Origin: DATJXG01 sp035500455
Lineage (GTDB): Bacteria; Acidobacteriota; Terriglobia; Terriglobales; Acidobacteriaceae
DNA length: 20,557 nucleotides
Direction: 5' to 3'
Assembly (NCBI GenBank): GCA_035500455.1
Contig: DATJXG010000370.1
Coordinates: 1-20,557 of the forward strand
Shown: piece by piece, positions 1 to 6,385 of the stretch
How positions within the stretch are numbered: position 1 is the stretch's first letter
Layout of the letters: each line of letters starts with the position of its first letter
Made by a program: the position numbers and the translations under genes
The notes under the pieces: model-generated
Databases searched by the model: none
What the model saw: only the letters and a program-made list of their open reading frames with translations
What the model was told of the DNA's origin: nothing

Positions 1-950
1 TGGATTTCTTCCAACCGGCGCTTCAAATATTCTTCGTATTCCTGCTTCAGTTTGGGATCGCTGGGCGAGCCATAAATTTCACTGGATTTGTATTTTCCCT
101 CGGCAAATTTCTTCTTGGTCCACTCATCGTGAATGTGGGTCTCATCCGCCCGGTCGAGCACTTCCTTGACGAACTGCGGCGGAACAAAATATACCCCTTC
201 ACGGTCGCCCACGACGAGATCACCGGGCATCACCGTCACATCTCCGATTCGTACCGGCACGTTGATGCCTGTGAGCATTACGCTTCCGATGGGTGTGGGA
301 TCGACGGCTTTGAAGTAGGCGGGCATGTCGATTTCTGAGATGCCATCCAGATCGCGAATGCTGCCGTCCACCACCAGGCCGCCGCCGTGAGTGGCCTCCT
401 TCACGTAGTAGAAGAGATTGTCGCCCACGATGGTGCCGTTTACTTTCTTACCGAACATATCGACAACGAGCACGTCGCCGGGTTGCAGCATGTCGATTGC
501 AGTTTGATTGGTGAGCCGCGGGATTCCCTTCTCCTTGGCCTTGGCGGTTGCCAGGTCCGCGACATCGGAACGCAGGGGCATGAACTGGACTGTGAAAGCA
601 CGGCCGACCATAGTCTTGCCGGGATGGAGCACCTGAAATCCGTCAGCGTATTGGTTGTTGTATCCCTTCGCCTGCAAGACCGCCCAGACTTCTTCCGAAG
701 AGAGGCCGCGGGCGCGGTCGATTAAATCATCCGGCACTTTGGGGCGGCCATCAGGTAGCCGGTCAAATGGGTTCTGAGCGGTGTAGTCGATCAGATCCTG
801 CTTCGAGAAGGTGAGCAGCTGTGCCCGGGCGGCCGGCGTTACCAGAAGAGCCCAAGCGCAAGTCGCCAATGCAGGGATAGTCATCATGGTACGCCACAAG
901 GTTTTGCACAACAGTCCTTCAAGAAAACTAGGTTTGCGGATTAGGGTCAC
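1..950 (-). CDS. Exported RraA-family protein (aldolase/decarboxylase-like), 3' end outside window
   Basis: The reading frame is open from 950 to the left edge (316 codons visible, no stop), so the C-terminus is missing. I chose the GTG at 950-948 because GGAG lies 7 nt upstream; the ATGs at 887 and 884 have no ribosome binding site. With this start the N-terminus is a basic stretch followed by a hydrophobic segment (about residues 22-38) and an Ala-Arg-Ala-Gln site, which is a Sec signal peptide. The RraA core follows, with a GGGLVVDGSIRDLDG segment whose Arg-Asp pair is the substrate/metal-binding signature of the family, then a late GDLVVGDREGV motif. RraA homologues include 4-hydroxy-4-methyl-2-oxoglutarate aldolases and oxaloacetate decarboxylases, and are often misnamed dimethylmenaquinone methyltransferases. 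An RNase E regulator role is unlikely for an exported protein. It lies downstream of the mannonate dehydratase-like gene on the same strand, 181 bp away, and has a paralogue at 3868-4650. The substrate is unknown. Confidence 0.85.
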   Translation of the reverse strand, partial: MTLIRKPSFLEGLLCKTLWRTMMTIPALATCAWALLVTPAARAQLLTFSKQDLIDYTAQNPFDRLPDGRPKVPDDLIDRARGLSSEEVWAVLQAKGYNNQYADGFQVLHPGKTMVGRAFTVQFMPLRSDVADLATAKAKEKGIPRLTNQTAIDMLQPGDVLVVDMFGKKVNGTIVGDNLFYYVKEATHGGGLVVDGSIRDLDGISEIDMPAYFKAVDPTPIGSVMLTGINVPVRIGDVTVMPGDLVVGDREGVYFVPPQFVKEVLDRADETHIHDEWTKKKFAEGKYKSSEIYGSPSDPKLKQEYEEYLKRRLEEI

Positions 951-961
951 GTGATTTCTCC
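948..961 (-). promoter_or_regulatory. Ribosome binding site deciding a GTG start for the RraA-family gene
   Basis: Read on the minus strand, CCGGAGAAATCAC precedes GTG, giving GGAG with 7-nt spacing. It favours the upstream GTG over the two internal ATGs and gives the protein a complete signal peptide. Confidence 0.6.
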
Positions 962-1065
962 GGTCAATCGTTATTTCAATTTCTTCAGCCAGCCTACTTC
1001 TGCGTTCTCGGCGGATGTTCTCAGCGAACTCAGCCATTTAAGGTTAGGGTCTGTGGAAGTCAAAA

Positions 1066-1114
1066 CCATAAAACGCCGAGGACGCAAAGTACTGCCGCGG
1101 AGGACGCGGAGGAA
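1066..1114 (+). repeat. Intergenic 9-mer micro-repeat (copy 1)
   Basis: The stretch holds several degenerate units of the form ACGCxxAGG: ACGCCGAGG, ACGCAAAG, CCGCGGAGG and ACGCGGAGG, one after another. It lies between the RraA-family gene and the mannonate dehydratase-like gene. The same kind of run occurs at about 3775-3812, 17025-17130 and 18501-18560, always between genes. No coding function is apparent. The rest of the 951-1131 gap shows nothing I can name. Confidence 0.6.
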
Positions 1115-1131
1115 ACTGAGTGTATGCTCCG

Positions 1132-2382
1132 TCACACTGAGTCCACGGCCGCCTGCAGCATGGCCCGGGTGTAGCCCACGTTATACGCCAAGGCGGCATA
1201 ACCTCCTCCGCCCGGATAGTACGGCTTGAAGTCCGGACGCTCCCGGTCATAATCCAGCGCGCGCGGATGCTCGGGATAAATCTGGCGCGAGTACTTCTGC
1301 CGCAGCAGTTCCTTCATAACCGCGAACATGTCATTCAGGCCTTCGTCGATGAAAACCTCGGTGTATTTCTCGTTCGGCCTTTCTACCGTGACGTTGCGAT
1401 AGTGCACATGGTTGATGACGTCGCGGCTGCCGAAGTAGCGGCAGACCTCAACCGGATCGTGCCCCATTTCACGGGTCACGCCGCAGTCAAATGTGATTCC
1501 GTTTGCCTTGCTGGGCACGATCTCTATCAGGCGCTTCCAGCCTTGCACGCTTCCCATGATCTGCTGGGAGCCGCGGCTGAGAGGTGCCGGGGGGTCGTTG
1601 GGATGCAACGCCAGCCGCACCCCGGATTCCTCGGCCACCGGAATCACCGCCTTCAGGAAATACGCAATGTTCGCCCACATTTCTTCCAGAGTGTGTGCGC
1701 CTTCGTCGGCCAGAGGAGGGAGATCTTTCACGCGGTCGTAGTCAAAGGTGGTGAGACCCACTCCGCCACGCCCCGTCTGCGCGTAATACCCTTCAACGAG
1801 ACGGTGCGCGTAGAAGTTGTACTCCACAACCGGCAGCCCGGCACGGCCGGCGGCGCGAATGGACTGGCGCACTTTATCAATTTCCTCGTCGCGGCCGGGT
1901 TTCCCATACAGCGTGTTGGGAAAGCCTGAAATCATCATGTTGCCGAGCGACAATCCGCCGGTCTTGAGACGGTCCATGATTGAGCGGAGATCGGCTTCCT
2001 GCCAGGGAATCGGCGGGCCGCCCATCAGAACGTCATTCACCCCGATCTGCTTCAGCCGCCGCATGCCGGCGTCATCGATGGACCCAGTGGCGAAGTAAGG
2101 CCCGACTCGGGAGAGTTCCAGCGCGATTTTGGGCAAGCCCGAAGGACTGGCGGTGTTTCCGCTCTCGGCGAAGACTTCCGGCAGAACGGCTCCGGATGCA
2201 GATGCCGACAGCACAGCGCCGCCCATGACTTGCAGCAACTTTCGGCGGGAGAGATCAGAATCCGGCAATGATTGGCGCTCCCTCACCAAACATACTGCGC
2301 GTTCGGAATCGCAGGAATCTGGCGAGCCCTGAAAACTCTCAAATCCACACGCGGTTGTCAAATAGACAATTTGCCTCTCCAC
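1132..2382 (-). CDS. Tat-exported mannonate dehydratase-like (UxuA-type) TIM-barrel protein
   Basis: The 416-residue ORF starts at GTG 2382, with AGGA 5 nt upstream. A shorter start at GTG 2286 (residue 33) is possible and would put the export signal closer to the N-terminus. A twin-arginine motif SRRKLL (R46-R47) followed by an Ala/Gly-rich hydrophobic stretch (about 50-68) indicates Tat export, so a folded metalloenzyme is expected in the periplasm. The mature part resembles the xylose isomerase-like barrel of UxuA, which dehydrates D-mannonate to 2-keto-3-deoxygluconate. Likely metal ligands, by position, are H260 (in ALHPNDPP), C300 (FDCG), H327 (HVHYRN) and E371 (YPEHPR). The spacing matches the His/Cys/His/Asp quartet of UxuA as I recall it, with Glu replacing the last Asp. 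Cytosolic UxuA has no signal peptide, so this is an exported relative and its substrate may differ. It could also be called a generic sugar phosphate isomerase/epimerase. It is divergent from the MFS gene. Confidence 0.8.
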   Translation of the reverse strand: MERQIVYLTTACGFESFQGSPDSCDSERAVCLVRERQSLPDSDLSRRKLLQVMGGAVLSASASGAVLPEVFAESGNTASPSGLPKIALELSRVGPYFATGSIDDAGMRRLKQIGVNDVLMGGPPIPWQEADLRSIMDRLKTGGLSLGNMMISGFPNTLYGKPGRDEEIDKVRQSIRAAGRAGLPVVEYNFYAHRLVEGYYAQTGRGGVGLTTFDYDRVKDLPPLADEGAHTLEEMWANIAYFLKAVIPVAEESGVRLALHPNDPPAPLSRGSQQIMGSVQGWKRLIEIVPSKANGITFDCGVTREMGHDPVEVCRYFGSRDVINHVHYRNVTVERPNEKYTEVFIDEGLNDMFAVMKELLRQKYSRQIYPEHPRALDYDRERPDFKPYYPGGGGYAALAYNVGYTRAMLQAAVDSV

Positions 2383-2483
2383 TATCTTCCTTCTTGCCGC
2401 GTCGCGGAGCCATAATCTGCGGAGAGAAGCGGAACTATCGAAAAACTTGCGGGAGCCGCATATCGCAAAAAGCTCGCGGCGGT

Positions 2484-2489
2484 TACAAT
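2484..2489 (+). promoter_or_regulatory. Possible -10 element for the MFS gene
   Basis: TACAAT matches TATAAT at five of six positions and ends 15 nt before the MFS start codon, so transcription would begin only about 7-10 nt ahead of ATG 2505. No Shine-Dalgarno sequence is visible there, so the mRNA could be nearly leaderless. I see no convincing -35 box at the usual distance, so this is tentative. Confidence 0.3.
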
Positions 2490-2504
2490 GCCGTCGGCTT
2501 CCTC

Positions 2505-3767
2505 ATGAATTTTCTACGCGGCCGCTTGCGCTGGCTCCTCATCGCCTGGATGTTCGTCATCAGCGCCGTTGCATATCTCGACCGGGTCAACATTTCGATT
2601 GCCGGCCCATCGATCGAGCGGGAATTCCACCTGCCGCATACGCGCCTGGGATGGGTATTCAGCGCCTTCGTCATCGGCTACGCGCTTTTTCAGGCGCCGG
2701 GAGGACGGCTGGCCGATCGCTTCGGGCCACGCAAAGTCCTCGCGCTGGGCGCAGTGTGGTGGGCTGTGTTCACAACCTTAACGGCGCTGGTACCCGCAAG
2801 TTGGTACGGCGCTCTGGGAGCGTTGTTGGCGGTGCGCTTTCTGCTCGGCGTCGGCGAAGCAGTCGTCTATCCCGCGAGCAACCGATTGGTAGCCGGCTGG
2901 ATCCCCTCCGCCGAACGGGGCGTTGCCAACGGATGGATTTTCGCCGGAGTGGGCGCTGGGGCCGGCGTTGCGCCTCCGTTGATCACCTACATTCTCGTGC
3001 GGCATGGCTGGCGCTGGTCATTCTGGATCAGCGCCCTGATCGGGCTGGCCACGGGTGTGGTCTGGGTCTGGCTGGCGCGGAATAAACCTCAGGAGCACCC
3101 CTGGATCGACCCCGCGGAAACCGCTTACATCCGCGCCGGGCTTCCCAGGACGATTGAGGCTTCCAAGCCGCTGGCCTGGAGGACCATTCTCACCTGCGGA
3201 AATGTATGGATGGTCACGTTTAGTTACTTCACCTACGGCTACGTAGCGTACATATTCTTTACCTGGTTCTTCATCTACCTCAGCAGTGTGCGCGGGCTGG
3301 ACCTGAAATCGAGCGCCTACTATGCGATGCTTCCGTTTCTGGCCATGGCGGCATGTTCGCTGCTGGGTGGCTGGGTCAGTGACCGTGTGGCCAAGCTCTT
3401 CGGGCAACGCGTGGGACGTTGTGGTATCGCGTGTCTGGGAATGGGATTCTGTGCGGTGTTTGTTGCGCTCGGCCCTCGAGTTCACGATGCGCGCGTGGCC
3501 AGCGTCGTTCTGGCGGGGGGGGCGGGGGCGTTGTACATTTCGCAGAGTGCATTTTGGGCGGTGAGTTCCAATATCGGTGGCCACTCCGCCGGCACCATCT
3601 CGGGAGTGATGAACATGGGTGGCCAAATCGGCGGCGCCGTCACTGCCTCCCTGACTCCCCTGCTGGCGGCGCACTTCGGATGGGAAACGTCCTTCATGGT
3701 GGCGGCAGCCCTCTGCGCGGCAGGTGCGGCGTTGTGGTTGCGCGTGGACCCAGTGCGCCCCATTTAA
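2505..3767 (+). CDS. MFS transporter, anion:cation symporter (hexuronate/aldarate-type)
   Basis: The protein has 420 residues and starts at ATG 2505; the frame is open further upstream but that stretch is not membrane-like and offers no better start. About 12 hydrophobic segments fit the MFS fold. TM1 carries YLDRVNIS (D26-R27), typical of the ACS family (ExuT, GarP/GudP, tartrate and related carriers). The MFS motif A is at about 66-78 (GGRLADRFGPRKV), and TM4 has RFLLGVGEA. Length is normal for the family (about 420-450). It should carry an organic anion or sugar acid into the cytoplasm with a cation. Neighbours are two dehydratase-type enzymes and two RraA-family proteins, which supports hexuronate, aldonate or a related acid as substrate; the exact one cannot be read from sequence. 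The next gene begins 100 nt downstream, so co-transcription is likely. Confidence 0.9.
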   Translation: MNFLRGRLRWLLIAWMFVISAVAYLDRVNISIAGPSIEREFHLPHTRLGWVFSAFVIGYALFQAPGGRLADRFGPRKVLALGAVWWAVFTTLTALVPASWYGALGALLAVRFLLGVGEAVVYPASNRLVAGWIPSAERGVANGWIFAGVGAGAGVAPPLITYILVRHGWRWSFWISALIGLATGVVWVWLARNKPQEHPWIDPAETAYIRAGLPRTIEASKPLAWRTILTCGNVWMVTFSYFTYGYVAYIFFTWFFIYLSSVRGLDLKSSAYYAMLPFLAMAACSLLGGWVSDRVAKLFGQRVGRCGIACLGMGFCAVFVALGPRVHDARVASVVLAGGAGALYISQSAFWAVSSNIGGHSAGTISGVMNMGGQIGGAVTASLTPLLAAHFGWETSFMVAAALCAAGAALWLRVDPVRPI

Positions 3768-3772
3768 AGAAT

Positions 3773-3812
3773 GATCCTTTTGCGTTCTTTGCGCGCTTTG
3801 CGGTAATTCCCG
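3773..3812 (+). repeat. Intergenic 9-mer micro-repeat (copy 2)
   Basis: Read on the minus strand this is three units in a row: ACCGCAAAG, CGCGCAAAG and AACGCAAAAGG. It sits in the 100-nt gap between the MFS gene and the second RraA-family gene, which is the same placement as the other copies. Confidence 0.6.
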
Positions 3813-3867
3813 CAAGGGCTAGGGCGAAAAGGGCAAGTATGGAACCCCGATTCTGGAGGAAGTCCTG

Positions 3868-4650
3868 ATGAACCAAGCACCTGATCTACGCAGCCGCGCG
3901 TACCTGCGAGTTGCAACGAAAGCGGTCGCGTTGCTCGCCGCTTCCCTGGTGATCGTCATTCTGCTGATCCCGCACGCGTTCTCGAAACCGGCAGAGACCA
4001 GCAGTGACGCGTCCCTGCTGGCCGGCTATCGCCATGTCGAGGTTGCTTCCGTTTCAGACGCCCTGGAGAAAGTCTCCGGCCAGCGAATGTACATGTCGCA
4101 CCGGATGCGGCCGATCTTTCCAGCCAGGTTCGTGGGAGTGGCGCTCACTGTGAAATTGAAGAAGGAAGAAAACCATGATCCGGACGCGCTGCAGGGCATG
4201 CTGGCCGCGATCGATCAGGGTGGGCCAAATTCGGTCTATGTGATGGTGCTGGACGATGGCGTTGACATTGCCGGCATGGGCGGCCTGATGGGGACGGCCA
4301 TGCAGGCGCGCGATTTTTCCGGCGCTGTCATCGACGGTGGCGTACGCGATGTTGCCTATCTCCAGAAAATCGGCTTCCCGGTTTTCGCCCTGGGCACCGT
4401 ACCATCGACATCGGTGGGGCATTACCGCTTCGCCGGGGTAAACGTTCCTGTGGTTTGCGATGGCGTAGCCGTCAGCGCGGGTGATATCGTCGTTGCCGAC
4501 GGCGACGGCGTCGTGGTGGTTCCGCGTGCTCGAGCCGCCGAAGTGCTGCCCGTCGCCCAGGAGATGGATTTCAAGGAGCATTCGATGTATGGCTACATCG
4601 AAAAGCTGAAGTCGATCGAAGAAGCCGTCAAAAAGTTTGGCAGGCTGTAG
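3868..4650 (+). CDS. RraA-family protein with N-terminal membrane/signal segment
   Basis: The protein has 260 residues. ATG 3868 is preceded by GGAGGAAG at good spacing. Residues about 16-38 form one strong hydrophobic segment ending in HAFSK, which is either a Sec signal peptide or a membrane anchor, so the RraA domain (about 55-240) should lie outside the cytoplasm. The domain shows GMGGLMG (136-142), AVIDGGVRD (153-161, with R160-D161 as the family signature) and a late GDIVVADGDGVVVVP motif. Known members cleave or decarboxylate 4-hydroxy-2-oxo acids or oxaloacetate with a divalent metal. It is followed 93 nt later by the mandelate racemase-superfamily gene, probably in one transcript with the MFS gene. 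It differs clearly from the RraA-family gene at 1-950, so the two are paralogues rather than a recent duplication. The reaction here is inferred, not shown. Confidence 0.85.
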   Translation: MNQAPDLRSRAYLRVATKAVALLAASLVIVILLIPHAFSKPAETSSDASLLAGYRHVEVASVSDALEKVSGQRMYMSHRMRPIFPARFVGVALTVKLKKEENHDPDALQGMLAAIDQGGPNSVYVMVLDDGVDIAGMGGLMGTAMQARDFSGAVIDGGVRDVAYLQKIGFPVFALGTVPSTSVGHYRFAGVNVPVVCDGVAVSAGDIVVADGDGVVVVPRARAAEVLPVAQEMDFKEHSMYGYIEKLKSIEEAVKKFGRL

Positions 4651-4665
4651 CAGCATAAACGCAGC

Positions 4666-4682
4666 GCCGGCGTCCCGCCGGC
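4666..4682. repeat. GC-rich hairpin between rraA-like and MR/MLE genes
   Basis: GCCGGCG, a 3-nt loop TCC, then CGCCGGC form a perfect 7-bp stem just after the rraA-like stop. No T-run follows, so it is more likely an RNA-stabilising or repeat element than a terminator. A second CCGCCGGC lies at about 4710. Confidence 0.5.
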
Positions 4683-4743
4683 AACCACAAGAGAGTTTCG
4701 AAGGAGCTGCCGCCGGCAATACCGGAGAAGCGAGGATCCGAAC

Positions 4744-6087
4744 ATGCTTGACCGCCGCGACGTTCTCAAAACCTCAGCCATGGCTCTTGGCGGAGCTCTG
4801 TTATCAGCTGAGCCGGCCTACCCGAAGAGCGTAAACACCAACTCCAGCCCTTCCACGCTCAAGATCACAGACATGCGGGTGGCCACGATCGTGAAGCCCG
4901 GCCCCAGTCCATGTCCGATCATTCGTCTGGACACCAACCAGGGCGTGTATGGGCTGGGAGAAGTGCGCGACGGCGCCAGCGCGACCTATGCGCTTTTCCT
5001 GAAGAGCCGTCTGCTCGGCGAGAATCCCCTGCAACTGGACAAGCTCTTCCGCAAGATCAAGCAATTCGGCGGCCATGCCCGCCAGGGTGGCGGAGTGTGC
5101 GCCGTCGAAATGGCGCTCTGGGACATCGCCGGCAAAGTCTTCAACGCGCCGGTTTATGCCATGGTGGGAGGAGGAAAGTTTCGCGACAAAATCCGCGTAT
5201 ACGCCGATACCACCGAGTCGAAAGATCCCAAGGTCTATGCACAGCGCATGAAAGAGCGAAAAGAAGGCATGGGCATCACCTGGCTGAAGATGGATCTTGG
5301 CGTCGAAATGGTGTCCGACACGCCCGGCACGGTCACGATGCGCTCTGACTTGAGCGAGTGGGAGATGAGCCAGCTCCCGCATCCCCTTCTGGCGATCGAA
5401 GTCACCGACAAAGGCATCTCCATGCTGGAAGAATACGTAGCTGCGGTGCGCGATGCCGTAGGTATGGAGATTCCGCTCTCCATGGACCACCTCGGCCATC
5501 TTGGCGTGAAATCGATCATCCGGCTGGGAAAGGCCTACGAGAAGTACAACCTGTCGTGGATTGAAGATGTTATTCCCTGGACCTACACCGATCTGCTCAA
5601 ACAGATTTCCGACCAGAGTCCGACGCCGATTCTGACCGGCGAAGATATTTATCTGAAAGAACCGTTCCAGGTGCTCTGCGAGAAGCACGCCGTCAGCAAA
5701 ATCCACCCCGACCTCGCCACCTCGGGAGGCATTCTCGAAACCCACAAGATCGGCGACATGGCCGAGGAGTACGGCGTGCCCATGGCCATGCACTTTGCCG
5801 GTACGCCTGTTAGTTGCCTGGCGAACGTGCATTGCGCAGCGGCCACCCTGAATTTTCTGGCTTTGGAAAACCATTCTCTGGATGTGCCCTGGTGGTCATC
5901 GATGGTGGAAGAAGGCGTAAGAACTCCCATTGTGAACCATGGCTGGATCGACGTGCCCGACCGGCCGGGCCTCGGCGTCACCCTGAACGACGACGTCCTG
6001 CGGCAGCATCTCGCTCCCGGCACCGGATACTTCGAGCCGACGCCGGAGTGGGATCATGAGCGCTCCTGGGACCGGCTCTGGAGCTGA
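4744..6087 (+). CDS. Tat-exported mandelate racemase/muconate lactonizing enzyme-family dehydratase
   Basis: The protein has 447 residues; ATG 4744 has GAGG about 8 nt upstream. The N-terminus has a twin-arginine motif (DRRDVLK, R4-R5) followed by an Ala/Leu/Gly stretch to about residue 24, which indicates Tat export. The enolase-superfamily layout is complete: N-terminal capping domain (about 40-160), catalytic-barrel Lys K182 (WLKMD), metal ligands D248 (SMDH), E274 (WIED) and E300 (TGED), then D323 (IHPD) and H350 (AMHFAG), which form the general acid/base pair of the mandelate racemase subgroup. Such enzymes dehydrate or epimerise acid sugars (gluconate, galactonate, mannonate, glucarate). 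The usual KxK is K182-M-D184 here, which could shift specificity. The linker at about 190-215, between the barrel's second strand and the metal ligands, is long. As last gene of the plus-strand cluster it is followed by a strong hairpin at 6111. Substrate unknown; an aldonate/uronate is the best guess. Confidence 0.88.
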   Translation: MLDRRDVLKTSAMALGGALLSAEPAYPKSVNTNSSPSTLKITDMRVATIVKPGPSPCPIIRLDTNQGVYGLGEVRDGASATYALFLKSRLLGENPLQLDKLFRKIKQFGGHARQGGGVCAVEMALWDIAGKVFNAPVYAMVGGGKFRDKIRVYADTTESKDPKVYAQRMKERKEGMGITWLKMDLGVEMVSDTPGTVTMRSDLSEWEMSQLPHPLLAIEVTDKGISMLEEYVAAVRDAVGMEIPLSMDHLGHLGVKSIIRLGKAYEKYNLSWIEDVIPWTYTDLLKQISDQSPTPILTGEDIYLKEPFQVLCEKHAVSKIHPDLATSGGILETHKIGDMAEEYGVPMAMHFAGTPVSCLANVHCAAATLNFLALENHSLDVPWWSSMVEEGVRTPIVNHGWIDVPDRPGLGVTLNDDVLRQHLAPGTGYFEPTPEWDHERSWDRLWS

Positions 6088-6110
6088 CGAGTTCCGCTCG
6101 CACCGCGACC

Positions 6111-6141
6111 GCCTCTGCCGCCCGCTGCGGGCGGCAGAGGC
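6111..6141. terminator. Strong GC-rich hairpin after the sugar-acid cluster
   Basis: GCCTCTGCCGCCCGC (6111-6125) and its exact reverse complement (6127-6141) are separated by one base, giving a 15-bp palindromic stem (in practice about 13 bp with a 5-nt loop). It begins 23 nt after the stop of the dehydratase gene and ends 35 nt before the next promoter. There is no T-tract, so intrinsic termination is not certain; it may instead protect the 3' end of the mRNA. Confidence 0.55.
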
Positions 6142-6176
6142 CGGTATCTGGCCAAACACCCCGTAAAATCTAGTGG

Positions 6177-6204
6177 TTGACACGCAAGCCCCGCCCACTA
6201 TAGT
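6177..6204 (+). promoter_or_regulatory. Sigma-70 promoter of the giant secreted protein gene
   Basis: A perfect -35 box TTGACA (6177-6182) and a -10 box TATAGT (6199-6204) are separated by 16 nt. Transcription should start near 6211, leaving about 175 nt of untranslated leader. It is the best promoter match in the window. Confidence 0.7.
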
Positions 6205-6210
6205 TTGTCA

Positions 6211-6385
6211 TCAATCCAAGGGGAAAGTCGGCCCGCGACCCCAGCCTAGCGAAAGTATCTCCTCGTAATTCCGTGCCGTCTTCTCTCTGGATGAATGAGC
6301 TTTAGCTCCCCGACCCTGAAATCGTAGATACGCGCGTTGAGTAAACTCTCCCACCTCGTACTCGAGGAGATGTAAGGAGTACCGC
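6211..6385 (+). promoter_or_regulatory. Long structured 5' leader of unknown class
   Basis: The leader from the predicted start site to ATG 6386 contains several nested pairings. GGG (6221-6223) plus GTCG (6227-6230) pairs with CGAC (6236-6239) plus CCC (6240-6242). GTATCT (6255-6260) can pair with AGATAC (6326-6331), enclosing a GAGC/GCTC hairpin (6297-6308). CCTCG/CGAGG (6354-6358/6363-6367) forms a hairpin just before AAGGAG, the ribosome binding site at about 6374-6379. I do not recognise a known riboswitch; in particular the c-di-GMP-I, cobalamin, TPP and SAM-I signatures are not obvious. A regulatory RNA is possible but unproven. Confidence 0.4.

Noticed and set aside
129..725. Plus-strand ORFs of 61-112 codons opposite the left-edge gene
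   Set aside because: The minus strand holds an open RraA-family frame through the whole region, with signal peptide and motif.
2268..2504. N-terminal extension of the MFS protein by 79 residues
   Set aside because: The extension overlaps the divergent UxuA-like gene, is not membrane-like and lacks a ribosome binding site; transporter homology starts at ATG 2505.
3018..3815. 265-codon minus-strand ORF opposite the MFS gene
   Set aside because: Arg/Gln/His-rich translation without domain features, typical of a shadow of a GC-rich membrane protein gene.
4804..5874. 356-codon minus-strand ORF opposite the enolase-superfamily gene
   Set aside because: The sense frame encodes a complete enzyme with all catalytic residues; the antisense product has no recognisable domain.
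6211..6385. c-di-GMP-I, cobalamin or TPP riboswitch in the leader of the giant gene
   Set aside because: Looked for because adhesin genes are often riboswitch-controlled, but the conserved core sequences of these classes are not present.
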